64,000 nt of DNA from positions 2,356,001-2,420,000 of the forward strand of contig JASFXZ010000016.1 in NCBI GenBank assembly GCA_032209605.1, given 5' to 3'. Shown here in pieces: positions 32,992 through 46,005 of the stretch (positions are counted from its first letter, which is position 1; each line of letters starts with the position of its first letter). The stretch is from Mactromeris polynyma. Its lineage: Eukaryota; Mollusca; Bivalvia; Venerida; Mactridae. The notes under the pieces are model-generated. The model was given only the letters and a program-made list of their open reading frames with translations, made no database searches and was not told the DNA's origin. The translations under genes and the position numbers were made by a program.

Positions 32992-33400
32992 ATCACCAAG
33001 GGACAAGAGTTATGACTGTTGCAGAAATAAACCTTAAATAACTGTTTTATTACATGATCAAACGTTGATTACAATATTTATTTCATGCTTTCCTGTGGTT
33101 TACCATGCAATAACAGTCAATTATTATCCAATCAGTCACAGTGAATCATCACACTGATAATAACATCATAATAAAATATTTAAGGCAGTACACAGAAATT
33201 TGTTGTTTTAGTGAGTAAAAATTAAAAAAAGACAAAAATAGAATAGAATTATGTATGTTTCAGTATAAGATTAAGTTATGGTACCTTATGAACATCTGAC
33301 TCAAAATTTGCACTCCTGGCTACGCCACTTGTGAAAATATTCTGTCAACTGCTTTAAGAGTGGAAAAGCAAAAAATAATAGAATAACGTTCATACAACTC

Positions 33401-35026
33401 ATCCGGCAATAAAACTTGGTACGTTACATCAAAACTTTCATTGGTAAATACTAGACATCCTAACTATCCGGCAATAAAACTTGGTACGTTACGTTAAAAC
33501 TTTCATTGGTAAATACTAGACATCCTAACTATCCGGCAATAAAACTTGGTATGTTACGTCAAAACTTTCATTGGTAAATACTAGACATCCTAACTATCCG
33601 GCAATAAAACTTGGTACGTTACGTCAAAACTTTCATTGGTAAATACTAGACATCCTAACTATCCGGCAATAAAACTTGGTACTTTACGTCAAAACTTTCA
33701 TTGGTAAATACTAGACATCCTAAGTATCCGGCAATAAAACTTGGTACTTTACGTCAAAACTTTCATTGGTAAATACTAGACATCCTAACTATCCGGCAAT
33801 AAAACTTGGTATGTTACGTCAAAACTTTCATTGGTAAATACTAGACATCCTAACTATCCGGCAATAAAACTTGGTATGTTACGTCAAAACTTTCATTGGT
33901 AAATACTAGACATCCTAACTATCCAGCAATAAAACTTGGTACTTTACGTCAAAACTTTCATTGGTAAATACTAGACATCCTAACTATCCGGCAATAAAAC
34001 TTGGTATGTTACGTCAAAACTTTCATTGGTAAATACTAGACATCCTAACTATCCGGCAATAAAACTTGGTATGTTACGTCAAAACTTTCATTGGTAAATA
34101 CTAGACATCCTAACTATCCAGCAATAAAACTTGGTACGTTACGTCAAAACTTTCATTGGTAAATACTAGACATCCTAACTATCCGGCAATAAAACTTGGT
34201 ACTTTACGTCAAAACTTCCATTGGTAAATACTAGACATCCTAACTATCCGGCAATAAAACTTGGTATGTTACGTCAAAACTTTCATTGGTAAATACTAGA
34301 CATCCTAACTATCCGGCAATAAAACTTGGTATGTTACGTCAAAACTTTCATTGGTAAATACTAGACATCCTAACTATCCGGCAATAAAACTTGGTATGTT
34401 ACGTCAAAACTTTCATTGGTAAATACTAGACATCCTAACTATCCGGCAATAAAACTTGGTATGTTACGTCAAAACTTTCATTGGTAAATACTAGACATCC
34501 TAACTATCCAGCAATAAAACTTGGTACTTTACGTCAAAACTTTCATTGGTAAATACTAGACATCCTAACTATCCGGCAATAAAACTTGGTACGTTACGTC
34601 AAAACTTTCATTGGTAAATACTAGACATCCTAACTATCCGGCAATAAAACTTGGTATGTTACGTCAAAACTTTCATTGGTAAATACTAGACATCCTAACT
34701 ATCCGGCAATAAAACTTGGTATGTTACGTCAAAACTTTCATTGGTAAATACTAGACATCCTAACTATCCGACAATAAAACTTGGTACGTTACGTCAAAAC
34801 TTTCATTGGTAAATACTAGACATCCTAACTATCCGGCAATAAAACTTGGTACGTTACGTCAAAACTTCCATTGGTAAATACTAGACATCCTAACTATCCG
34901 GCATTCAAACTTGGTACTTTACGTCAAAACTTTCATTGGTAAATACTAGATATCCTAACTATCCGGCAATAAAACTTGGTACTTTACGTCAAAACTTTCA
35001 TTGGTAAATACTAGACATCCTAACCA
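33401..35026. repeat. 65-bp satellite, about 25 units
   Basis: ATCCGGCAATAAAACTTGGT then ACGTTACGTCAAAACTTTCA, TTGGTAAATACTAGACATCC and TAACT, exact period 65 from 33401. Variation is concentrated at the ACGTTACGTC segment (TATGTTACG, TACTTTACG). Most units keep TTACGTCA and a downstream ATTGG. The array ends about 125 bases from the SLC35C2 poly(A) signal. No spacers, so not a CRISPR-like array. Confidence 0.97.
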
Positions 35027-35153
35027 CTGTCACTAACACAGGTTTTATCATGAAAGTGGCAAATTAATTAACCAGAACAGATTAAAATCAACTCCATTAG
35101 AAAAAAAATCCTCAAAACCTAAAAACCATAAGCGAAAAAATTCCATATCTGGA

Positions 35154-35159
35154 TTTATT
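35154..35159 (-). terminator. Poly(A) signal of SLC35C2
   Basis: Minus-strand AATAAA about 108 bases past the stop codon; the first canonical signal downstream. Confidence 0.6.
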
Positions 35160-35266
35160 TCACAACAATACAAATATTAACACTAAAAAGCAACAATATG
35201 TCACAAAACCCAGAAACATTGAAATCAGTAAAAATACATAAATATTTGACTACAAGATGTATAATG

Positions 35267-38200
35267 CTATCTATGCCTAACATTAAATATTTCTTCATCA
35301 TCGTTATCATCACTAACATTAGCAGCACCATCCACGGTTAACATTCCAACTTCTTCTATGTGTTCAACTTTGTATCTAGATTCTTCCCTCCCTGCAACAC
35401 AAACAAACAACATTACAGATAGTTTAGCGTTCAAAATTACCATACTATTCATAAAATATACTTGACGCCACTAAAAATGCAACTATTTGAACTAGGCATC
35501 ATTTTGTAGAACCAACTGTCAAAAGTGTGTAACAGTTATATATGTGTTAATTCTTGTTCAAAACTTGATGAAACTCTTCACTTATTATTTTTTATTTCAT
35601 TATTGACTTATTTTATAAAATTATATTTGAGAAATAAAGAATATTTTTGCCTTTATAAAAAAATGTCACTTTATCTATATGCACAATTTTTGTTTGCTTT
35701 TAATGACGTTGAGTATACTTACATAAGTAGTGTACTGAGTACAAACTAACAACAACAACATCGAGTTCATACAATGATCAAAGTATATCCCATACAAAAT
35801 GTATGTCATTGAAATTGTACAATATTAAGTGACCAGTCTGTTGTAGCATGGAAAGTGTAACTCCTTCAGAATTCAAAATTCTGTTTCTGTAACCAAGTGA
35901 TTCTGGATTCTTAAAAGAACCTTGTAGCACATTTATTTAAAAAAATATATTAGTAGAAATGCAATTAACTGATTTTCAGGCAACTTAGTCTACAAACTAC
36001 ACACATATATTATTTACTCACTATGTACAGCCTTGAGTATCACATGTAAGATTATTCCAGCTAAACATACGATCAATCCAATACCATTTACTGAGTTCAT
36101 CTGATCGTGATTAAATGTATGAGCTAAAATCAAGGTGCACAATTCCTGAAAGTAAAAGATGAAAAAATTGAGAAATAAATACTGTACATCACTTTGCATT
36201 CATCATGCAACATATGCGAGTTTAGAGATAAGACTGCTTAATAATAACACATAGTCACATGTAAATGCAAGTTCTGTAAAGCCGAATGTCAAAGATCAAT
36301 ATGAACAAGTTGGAGCTGCGGAGGACGTGCCGCTTCACTGTGTAGACATCATCCTGACCGGTTTCGTTCTACTTTTGAAGAACTCATTACAGGGCTTGAC
36401 TGTTGAATGGGCAAGATATTATTCATATAGGAACAGACGATTGCTATCTTCGGTATATATGCTCTAAGATGACGGTCTTCGCCAGTGCCTGAGCCAAAAG
36501 GTGTCGAGAAAACTACTGTTTACACCAGCTTCATACTCTCCACCCAGTAGGGATCAACGTTTCTGTATAACATGCAAACACTCAGTCACAGTTCCTCCTC
36601 TGTTGATTGTCAGTTTGCATATAGTTTTGTAGCCTTTTCACAGTCAATACAAATATATAGTATACTACATGAGTGGTCATAAATTACAGAATTAGTAAAT
36701 TAAATAATTAATGAAATGACTACATGTATAATACATGTATATTTATTAATTTGCAAATAAACATTTAATCACTAAGACTTTACTTTTTCAGGCATAATAG
36801 AAACAATCGTCGCTGTACGACAACAGAGACTTTACATAATTTGTAATTTCACCAGTGACTTATAGAAAATAATACATGGGTGTAATTACGCGTTTGAGAC
36901 ATCATGTATGATAAATAAAACAACAATGTGCACATGTAACAATCAGATTATTTTAACAGCATTGTCATTCGGAGTTAATATTTATTCAATGTCCCTTTCT
37001 TAGACCACACTAACTGCAATTTGTCCAATAAGCAGCCTCTATTTCTGCCATCTGTATTATATATATAAAGTCCATGAAGTTAGCATGGTCTAAATCGTAG
37101 CGGATCCAATGTCCAGTGGTAACGCGCTAGACTTGTAATCCAGGGGTCGCAGGTTCGATCCCCTGCTCCACCACTAACATTACTAACAGTCTTTTGGATT
37201 GAGACATAAACCGAGGTCCCGTGAAGGATGCTTTACATCGGACAGGTAAAAGTACCAGGGGTGCTTCTGGAACTGGGACATTTCCTGTATCATGCACTAT
37301 CCTCCAAAAATCTAAAATGACTAACATTCTTCCGGAGGCTTCGCCCATATGGGAAACCGGGAAATAAACACAAATACAAACAAATGATCTAAGCCGGATA
37401 GACAATCTCATGGCATTGTCAATATGATACATACACTCCCTAACGCTTGTGTATATATCGTATAGACAATGCCACGTGTTGTCTATCCTATACTAATGCC
37501 ATATTCAGTACACAGATAGGTGGGGATCTACATGGACGTGGTTAAATTAATATAAGCACTAAAGACAAAAAGTCCTATTTATACAAATAATGCTATAAAT
37601 GATACGAATAAAAATGATTGAGAACGACAGATAAATAATGATAACAAGTAATAAATACTCCCAACCGATATTTTATTGATGCACAATTACCAGTAATATG
37701 TGGTCATACGTGTAAGCTTAATAACATAACACATTTTTTTTGTCAAGACTTTGAAAACTTTTACATGTGTAAGAGAAATAATGCATCGAGATAATAATGT
37801 TATCATTGACACTCACCTTAAATATGCCGGATATAGACAATGTAAGACTAGACGTCTGGGACAATAATAGAAATTCACTAAATTCCAACATGAAGGCAAG
37901 ACTGGCTCCCAGTAATACCAGGCCTAGATTCCTAAACAACACCTCATAGTCAGTATATCTGAAAAACTGATCTGTTGTTGCCAAGGGAACACCTGCAATA
38001 ACACAATGAAGAATGGAAAATACAGTCACCCTCGTTAATTCGACAACATTCTATCCAATACTTGGTATCATTCGAATTACATGTCAGGTTTCATGTTAGA
38101 AAATCTCATCAATTCCTACTATTATACTATAGTAAGAAAGATAATCAAAATCATATTTTGACCATTTTCTTCATTGTATAGAGGTTTTACATAAGCACAG

Positions 38201-41200
38201 TACATGTATCAGAAGATTATATCCACAGATTTACCCTGCATTTCCAAAAAGCCATATTTTGACCCTTAGGATTCAGGCTGAAGGGTAAATGTTTCTCTAA
38301 ATTATCAGTTATTTGGCTATAAAATGGTAAAATCTTAGTCATTACATTTTTTTTAAATAAAGTAAACTTTTACCATCATGTTATTACATGAATCGAGTAT
38401 TTCCAAAAAAATGTTCAAAATAATCTCCCATTTCACTAGAAAGAAAAATTCACTACTCCCGAATTCTTTAAACAAGGGTTGGAGACATAAAAGATTGTAG
38501 ATATATTCTACTGGATAAATAAATGATTTATTGTACCTTCAAATGCTATAGATAATGGAAACAAGCCAAGAATCATCCAAGGTTGTATATGGTACATCGT
38601 ATCTATAGGATTACGTAAACCTGAAAATGACACAAGATAACAAAATCTGCTAGTAATACATTTGTACATTAATTTTTGCTTCTTTTCATGAGTTAAACAT
38701 ATTTACTAATACATATCAAGAAACTGAACCAACAAACACCCATACCTTTTTGTTCATTCTAGACTAGATTTTGTAATGAAATGTTACAATGAAACACAAC
38801 TACTCGGAAATATCATAAAACCCCACTTAAAGACCACCTCAATAACAAGACCACCGCAATAACAAGACCATCTCAAATTAAGAACACAATTGTCAAGTCC
38901 ATTTTAAATTCTTTGCTCTCTATTCAACTTCCATGTTAAGACCACCTATGAAGACAAGTGTTCAAGGGTCCCAAGACTGGTATACTTTTGAGGTTATATA
39001 TGACTGAAAAGGTACATATTTACCTGAAATAAGTTAAAAATGAAAACTTGTCACAATGTCTGATCTCAAATTTTGAAACCAGAGAGCCAGAGCTGATTTT
39101 CACAGAAAATGGACTTTGCAGTTATTGGAAAAGGCATTAAAATGATAAGCATTTCATTGTTATCGAGGTCATAAAAGATTTGTATTGATGAAATATAACT
39201 AGGTAGAGAAGAACAAACCTATTTCATTTTTCTGAGTAACAATTTGTACAAGCGTCCATCTAATCCCAGACAACAATGATGCAGTCATACACATCATGAA
39301 ACCCTCAGTACTGAACTGTGTGGAATGATACGTAAACATAAATAATCCTACAGCTATAAACATCACTACAAGAATCACTGACCATCTCTGAAATGTAAAG
39401 AAAGGTACATAGTTTTATTCATTTGACAAACATATCCTATGTTATCAATATAAATGTATCTGTAGTAATTGTCTTCATACAGATGTACTCTACAATACTG
39501 CATTGTCACTTTTCTTACAAGTTTCACAAAACCACAAATACAAGCATCCGACACTAATATTTTCTATCCTGACTTACATGCCAAGTTAGTATAGAAAATA
39601 TCTGAATTGGATTCGTGTTTTGCAGTTCCAGGAAACTTAAAACAAGAGGGCCATGATGGCCCTATATCACTCACCTGACTGAATTAGATTAATGTGCCAA
39701 TAACTTGGTATAGGTTCAATAAAATCCATTCAACTGTTTAGGAGGAGATGTTGTTAATAGTTTCCATTATATACATACAGGCAACAAGGCAATGCCCCCT
39801 GGCAGCCATGTTTTTTGACAGAACTCAAGTATTTATACAATCTCGGAAGAGGACCACACACCAAATATCGAAACTCTACACCTTACAGTTTTTGATGGAA
39901 CTTAATCATTTATGCAATCTTGTAAGAGGGCAACTAGACAATGCTACACACCAAATATCAAAGCTGTAGGCTGTATGAAGATCAGTAAGCAAAAAATGGA
40001 TTCCACTTTTTTAACCAGTAAAAATGTTTTCAACAAGTGATTGAAAAACTCTTTACATTTGAGGTAGAGAACAATGACACAGACGTAAATAACGAATCCT
40101 ACCAAAGTCTACCACAACATAACATCATTTCATTTACAAAGAGTGCCTTTGGAAGCAGACAAGTTATTACTAAATAACACTGATAACTTATAAAATTGGT
40201 TTTACAAGCTCTATGCCTGTTAAAAAGATGAAGAAATATTTATTACATTAACAGAGGTTCCGTTAGACCCTTGATTTGACCCTTTGACCCCGGAAATTTC
40301 CAAAAAGCCACATTTTGACATTCAGGATTTTGCCTGAAGGGTCATTTTTTTGTAATTTATTGATATTTTGGCTATTAAATGGTAAAATCCGGTCAACAAT
40401 TATCAAAATGACCCTTAAAATTCAGCACCTAGTGGAACCCTTGCATTAACTAAGGAAACATTACAGCATGTATCTAGTAAGCACAAAAATGAGTACCAAG
40501 ACAAATTAAACTTACAAATCTCTCTAATTTAAACATCAATGCAAAAAACAATATAAATATCACAGCTGATGACTTCGTCATTGTGTATCTGAAATAGAAT
40601 AAAACATTCATCAAAAAATAAATTATCAGTACTATCAAAAAACAAAACATATAACATACAGTCAGACCTCGTTCATTCGAATTCATCAGGTCCGAAATTT
40701 CATTTTGAATGAAACATAGTTTTGAATAATCCAATGCAATTCGAAGTGTCTAAGAAGATACATCGGGGTATGATATATATTGGATGATACCAAGTATTCG
40801 GACAGAAGGTTGTCGAATAAACGAGGTCCGACTGTATTCATGTACTTGGTAACAATTATGTTTATTGACTGTTTGCATATTTTATCTAATCTGTTGTAGG
40901 GTTTGATGAACTATACAGACATTCCTATTCATCACCTTGGTAAATGCATGTTACATATCAGCCAGTTTTTTTCAGTTTATGGGGAAGTATGGTGAGACCT
41001 TTTGATAGGGGATTTGTGTCATAAATCATCAAAATGGGGTACTCAAATGTTAAATAATTTCAAATAATTTTATGGATGGGGAATTTTCTTTCTAAGTAGG
41101 GGAAGAATATATTTCTTTGGGGAATGAGGCCCAATATCGGCCCCAAATCTGCCCTAAAAACAGGCTGCATATTTTAAGGAAACTGAACAAGAACAAGAAA

Positions 41201-44200
41201 GAATTGAGTAATCACTGAACAAATTGCATGATAACATAACTTCATCAATCAACAAGCTCGTCTATTTACACATGTTAGTTCTCCCAGTTAGCTCAGTCGG
41301 TAAAGCACATCACTTACAAACTAGTGGTTGTAGGTTCAAACCCTTGGTGAGGTGTATTATCTCCCTGACAAGTTAACTGACAATATTACATCCAATATCA
41401 CCAATGCACCACCCTTGAATCATGTGGGGAAGTTGTCAGGTGGTTGTGGAAGGACAGGTAATCCAGGGATGCTGGTTATGTCAACTGACCTCCATACACA
41501 GTTGAAATACCAATGAAAAACAGTGTAAAACTCAAACACAATGTTTCACAAATATTAGGGAAAATTAAAAAAACTCACTACTGACACCAACAGCATGTAT
41601 ACTTACAAAGATACAGTGATGAATTCAAAACTCCAATTTGATAAACCAATATCCAGAACACTGGCTATACCTGAAGATGAAATAATACATGATCTATGTA
41701 ATACTGTCTGAAGTTAAAACATTGTTTAGATAAATACAGAGTCAGATGAAATCAAAATATCGCAAAGTTTCATTTCGTATTTATAACAACATAGGAAAAG
41801 TACATAGATAAATATTACTGGAAAAGGCTGAATACCATACAGTTTTATTGAGCATTTAACATATGATATGTTATTACAAGACTGTACATAATACATGCAA
41901 AACTATTTACATTTTTTCTATACTCAAAAACATTCTATAAGTATCAAATACATATCAAAGTTTTCCATTATTATTTGATATATTTTTAATCATGTTTTAC
42001 AAAACATATCGGCATTATAACCAAAATAGGTTTAGTAATCATTATTAATATGTGTGCATTCAGGACTATGACTATTTATTCTATGTACAGTGTTTCACAA
42101 TGTATTTTTGAAATCAGGATCTCGTACTGCCTCTCTCTATATACAGTTCTACTGTAAATTTAGAACCAAGTTAACTAATTGAAATCATCAGTCATGTTCA
42201 ACCATTGGTTTATTAACCAGATGTTTCACATAGCTTGAAGCAGATTTGTGATTATCATCATTCAATTGATGTAACAGCACCGAGACAATACATTCAGTGA
42301 AAGTTGCAAGTACTGCAATAAATCGTTTGGCACGATCAGAGAAGCCAACATCGATCAAACGATCAATTAGAAATAACTTCAGACAATTAAATTCTCCACA
42401 AATTCATTTCATTCGAAAGAAACATACATAAAACTTGCTTAAAATCAGTGCAATGAATATATAATTCATATTTGATGACAAAATCCAAAAACAGTGTTTG
42501 TTTGAAGTAAGTGACAACTTTTGCAGTCAGTACACAATATGTAACATTAGTTCTAGTGAACTGTACACGTTGTTAGTCTGACACACAGCCTTATTATATC
42601 TTTATATGTATTTATTTATTTACCTCATACTGCATATATTTTGTTCTGAGTGAAACAAATAAATTGCACTCATTGTCCGTTCAGCTAATATTCATATGAC
42701 ATTTCTTTCATTGAGACCGAATTTAACAAATCAATGAAAAGCTGAATATTCCAGCTTATGCATTACATATGTGACTAACAAAAATATATTTTCATCATAT
42801 GAAGTCATGAATAGAATTCATTAAAACATGACAACACTGAATGAGGTCTGATCAAAAACCTCATTGTCAGAGAAATAACTGTCTTTATGGAAAACAAGGA
42901 TTATTATTTTTGCAACTCTGCTTGTTTTATTTGAACAACAGCTTAGTGAGCTACAATATGGTTTAATGTAACCTTATAAAGTAATAAAGATGCATTGTTG
43001 GCAGTTCTGTTGTACTCTCTGGTCAAATTAAGTTTTAGTTCAATAATTGGTGACTTTAGTGTCAAAACTACAACTCCAGAATATGACGCAGAGAACAAAA
43101 TGTGACTTCATTGCCAGATGTAATATTTTAGTCTATCACTGTATCACAAAGACTGTATTCCTTGACAAATTGTTCACTTCAAACAAACAATGATTTCGTT
43201 CAATAATGGCTAAATGGTAAAAATCTGTTTGTATGATGGCTACCACCTTTACCTGGTGGTCCAATACGTTTGCAATACTCTTTCCAATTCATCATAATCC
43301 TTCTTTCACCAGACCTCAGCTCCATCAACTTTCTTATCAGAACTGTGATCAAGAATTTTGTAACAAGATGTGCCATTGTTAGTGACAGTGGATAATTAAA
43401 TTTCTGCAATGTAAAATACAAATATCAGTTTTAAAAACAATGATGCAAGTAAATGAATTTTAATATTTCAAATGTATCTCATTCTGGACTTGTCAAAATG
43501 AGCTTGACAGCTGAATGCAAAACTGTCATGTCTTCTTCTATATTTATATGTACATAGAACAGTTTTGCACTCAGCCCTCAAGTTGCTCTCTAATAGAAAT
43601 TTGGAATCATTTTCTTCATTATTTCAAATGACTCTACAATATTTTCCAGATTATACTAGAACTAATGCATAATTGGGGGCATGTCCGTATTCTATATCTT
43701 TAAAACAGTTCAAACCCACAACTCATCCACTAGACAATAGGGCTTCAACAAGTTTTATTATTTTCGGATCTCTTTTCTCATGGTTCGGTTCAGTACTGTC
43801 ATACATCAGATGACATTTTTATTCCTGAAGCAATATTCTAGTCATAGAACTCATAAGTTTAAACTCATTATCTTTTAGTTACACAGCTATTGCATTTGCA
43901 ACTGTTTTTTACTTTAATTACTGGACATGAAGTTCTATGTCCAGACGTTGCTCTACTTTACTTTATATTATAAAACATTGTTCAAATTCTACTTAACTAA
44001 TAGAATGTTCATGTCTGGACATTACCAGTCATTAAACTATCATTAATTGAGAATTTTATGTATTTCATATATTCATATAACGGAACCAAATAACCGAAAA
44101 CCAAGAGGGTAGTAATAGAAACCAAACTGAGAGACATGTGCATCATTGTAGCCCCACTAGACAACCACTACCTTGTTAAACAAAGCATCAGGGGCTACTA

Positions 44201-44483
44201 AGCCTCATATTTAAATGTACATGTAGTAGTAAATATTATCTACCATCAATAATCAAATGTAGAAACATACCTTGATGAATCTTTGGTTATAAAATGTAAG
44301 TCCTATAGAAAACACATAGTAGAAAAGTACCAAAGCACATGTTTTAACTGCAAGTGTTAGAAATGATACTGAACACAGGGACTTCTTCACATTGTCTGCT
44401 TTTGGCTTCACTACGTTTTTAAGTTCTGTAAGTTTTTGGTCTACATGGAGCCCCTGTGGCCCGTGCCTATGTTCTTTTCCCAT
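35267..44483 (-). CDS. SLC35C2: Solute carrier family 35 member C2, nine coding exons
   Basis: Coding exons (minus): 44483-44271, 43403-43253, 41670-41607, 40588-40516, 39387-39219, 38620-38537, 37992-37817, 36145-36022, 35391-35267. All eight introns are GT-AG and the phases join into 393 codons (392 aa plus stop). The sequence follows vertebrate SLC35C2 throughout: [117 protein letters not shown] and [19 protein letters not shown]. About ten membrane segments (residues about 47-345, EamA/TPT fold). The cytosolic tail is acidic (SDDNDDEE). The N terminus is about 30 residues longer than in vertebrates. Known for the family: a Golgi/intermediate-compartment nucleotide-sugar-type transporter that promotes Notch O-fucosylation. 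Substrate here is inferred only. Confidence 0.95.
37097..37384 (+). mobile_element. tRNA-derived SINE (family A), full-length
   Basis: The best tRNA head of the five copies: A box TCCAGTGGTAACGCGC, loop CTTGTAA (anticodon TGT, Thr-like), B box GGTTCGATCC. Then come body, CCCATATGGG palindrome and a AAATAAACACAAATACAAAC tail. It lies in an SLC35C2 intron, antisense to the gene. Confidence 0.9.
38021..38090. mobile_element. Pogo-like MITE end fragment
   Basis: TACAGTCACCCTCGTTAATT then CGACAACATTCTATCC, similar to an end of the 40657-40836 element. SLC35C2 intron. Confidence 0.5.
38250..38345 (+). repeat. Dispersed intronic repeat, copy 1
   Basis: TTTCCAAAAAGCCATATTTT then GACCCTTAGGATTCAGGCTG and TTTGGCTATAAAATGGTAAA; matches 40258-40445. 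Confidence 0.55.
38812..39000. mobile_element. Palindromic MITE (CAGTAAAACCTC family), degraded
   Basis: ATAAAACCCCACTTAAAGAC ... CCCAAGACTGGTATACTTTT then GAGGTTATA. The internal TTTGCTCTCTATTCAACTTC is retained. SLC35C2 intron. Confidence 0.65.
39640..39970 (+). repeat. Dispersed repeat (AGAGGGCCATGATGGCCCT type)
   Basis: Begins ACAAGAGGGCCATGATGGCC with CTATATCACTCACCTGA. I recall this opening as common in bivalve genomic DNA, which supports the host guess. SLC35C2 intron; not coding. Confidence 0.5.
40258..40445 (+). repeat. Dispersed intronic repeat, copy 2
   Basis: Longer relative of 38250-38345. Outer arms GTTCCGTTAGACCCTTG and AGTGGAACCCTTG are not clean inverted repeats; class unknown. 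Confidence 0.5.
40657..40836. mobile_element. Pogo-like MITE, reference copy
   Basis: TACAGTCAGACCTCGTTCAT at the left and GTCGAATAAACGAGGTCCGA then CTGTA at the right: inverted termini inside TA. Internal motifs CATCGGGGTATGATAT and ACCAAGTATTCGGACAG. CAGT...ACCTCG termini and TA duplication suggest a pogo/Tigger-type transposase source (inference). Confidence 0.75.
40957..41168. mobile_element. MITE (CAGCC-T-run termini), copy 1
   Basis: ATCAGCCAGTTTTTTTCAGT at the left, CCTAAAAACAGGCTGCAT at the right; internal GGCCCAATATCGGCCCC. An inverted copy lies at 44677-44906, in the same gene. Confidence 0.6.
41279..41545 (+). mobile_element. tRNA-derived SINE (family B)
   Basis: Head with A box TAGCTCAGTCGGTAAAGC and B box GTAGGTTCAAACCC, then a body ending GAAATACCAATGAAAAACAG and TGTAAAAC. 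It is unrelated to family A. Anticodon ambiguous (CTTACAA loop possible). SLC35C2 intron, antisense. Confidence 0.7.
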
Positions 44484-44534
44484 GATTGCTCGAATACTTA
44501 GCTGTATACTACAGAAATCTTGTCAGGTTTACAT
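44484..44534 (-). other. SLC35C2: 5' UTR part of SLC35C2 exon 2, with start-stop uORF
   Basis: A TTTGTTATTTCAG acceptor at 44535-44547 begins the exon. Its first six bases are ATGTAA (44534-44529), a minimal upstream start-stop, 45 bases before the main ATG. Confidence 0.6.
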
Positions 44535-44676
44535 CTGAAATAACAAATCAGAATACCCAGTCTGATCATTTTATAATTTATATTCATATAGAGTTACATT
44601 AACACTGAATCACTGATAAATACTCTGCATTATAATTAATCAAAGGACTCGATCTATATTGCATGACCTATATGAT

Positions 44677-44906
44677 ATCAGCCCTTTTTTAAGGCAAATT
44701 TGGGGCAGATATTGGGCCCCATTATTCCCCAAAGAAAAAGTGCAATGTGTATATTTTTACCCTACTTAGAAAGAAAATTCCCCTTCAGTAATACATGTAT
44801 TATTTAAAATTTTCACCTTATAAAATACCCAAATTAGGTGATTCATGATGCAAATTTCCCTATCAAAAGGAACTGCCATTCTTCCCAAAAACTGAAAAAA
44901 TGGCTG
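44677..44906. mobile_element. MITE (CAGCC-T-run termini), copy 2, inverted
   Basis: ATCAGCCCTTTTTTAAGGCA ... CCAAAAACTGAAAAAATGGC then TG. The interior is the reverse complement of 40957-41168 (GGGGCAGATATTGGGCC). Confidence 0.6.
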
Positions 44907-45269
44907 TATATATATATGAGTCATTTTATGACTGCGACTAACGGTCACTAACCACATATTGTTACAGTCTTACAAACCCTTTTGACATGTTCATCACAAA
45001 TAACAGACCAAATATTCATCACAGATTGGGTTCATCTCATCACATGCAATATGAAATAAAACTTGAAAATCAGGCCTTTTTCTGTCCAGTTTGGGATAAA
45101 GACCCTAGATTAATTGGGAAAATTTGCATTGTAAAATTTGTGAAACTAGGACAATAATAGCCACAGTTATTCAAAGAGCTTCAAGATATACCAGAGGTCT
45201 CTGAAGAAGTTTTCGTAGGTGTTTCTGATAGGTAATTTTTGGGGAAAAAATATGTATTTGGCTTTGGGA

Positions 45270-45292
45270 ATGGGTCAGATAGTCTGACCCAT
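45270..45292. repeat. Short perfect palindrome
   Basis: ATGGGTCAGA-TAG-TCTGACCCAT, 10-bp arms with a 3-base centre. Isolated; probably a MITE relic. Confidence 0.6.
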
Positions 45293-46005
45293 GGGAACTA
45301 CAGAAAAAGCCCTGAAAATGAAATAAAACTTTCATCGGACTGACCCTTCCAAATATTTTTTGTTTGCCATATTACCTGAACCACACATATATTTCTCATT
45401 CAATTTGAATACTTATAAGTATAATCAAGACTGAACATAGGATCAGAATCCTGAATGTGAGCCTCAACGTTTCGCTTAAATCTGATGTCTATGTAGCTAG
45501 AACAGTAGAACATCAGTCCAAAGATGCTGAAAGTTGAGGGAATCCAAATTACACCAGTGCAAGGCCTTTGATCTCAATACCTCACCAACATAGCAGAATT
45601 TCAGCCCAATTCTCAATGCTAAATAGGCTCCATTTTTCCACCTCTCAAGACAAAATTTCAAATTGAAATCATATAGCTTTCAAGGGAAAAACCGCAATAA
45701 CCTAATAATGTTGAAAAGACAAATCATTGTATTATAAAATTATTAACATTCATCCATCGATGAATATAACAAATTGTAATTTGTTTAGATTCGAAATAAT
45801 GACATTATGATTTTTGTAGCATAAATTCATGTCAATATAAATGCTCTAGGGCTAGTGTTCCGTAAAATATAGCCAATGCCTGATTTGTACGCGACCGTTT
45901 ACAGTATCCGAAAAAAATATTCCATATCCGGATACATTGTAACTTGATAATTTCTTCATTATCTTTGGAACATAAAGACGGGAAAAGAATGAACACAAAC
46001 CTTAC

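Noticed and set aside
35267..35452. Small acidic 61-codon gene
   Set aside because: It is the last exon of SLC35C2 extended into the intron; the short membrane frames at 36014, 37718, 40474, 43200 and 44253 are the other exons.
37097..37170. Functional tRNA-Thr gene
   Set aside because: The head has a good B box and TGT loop, but an anticodon-stem mismatch and a SINE body attached, repeated at other loci.
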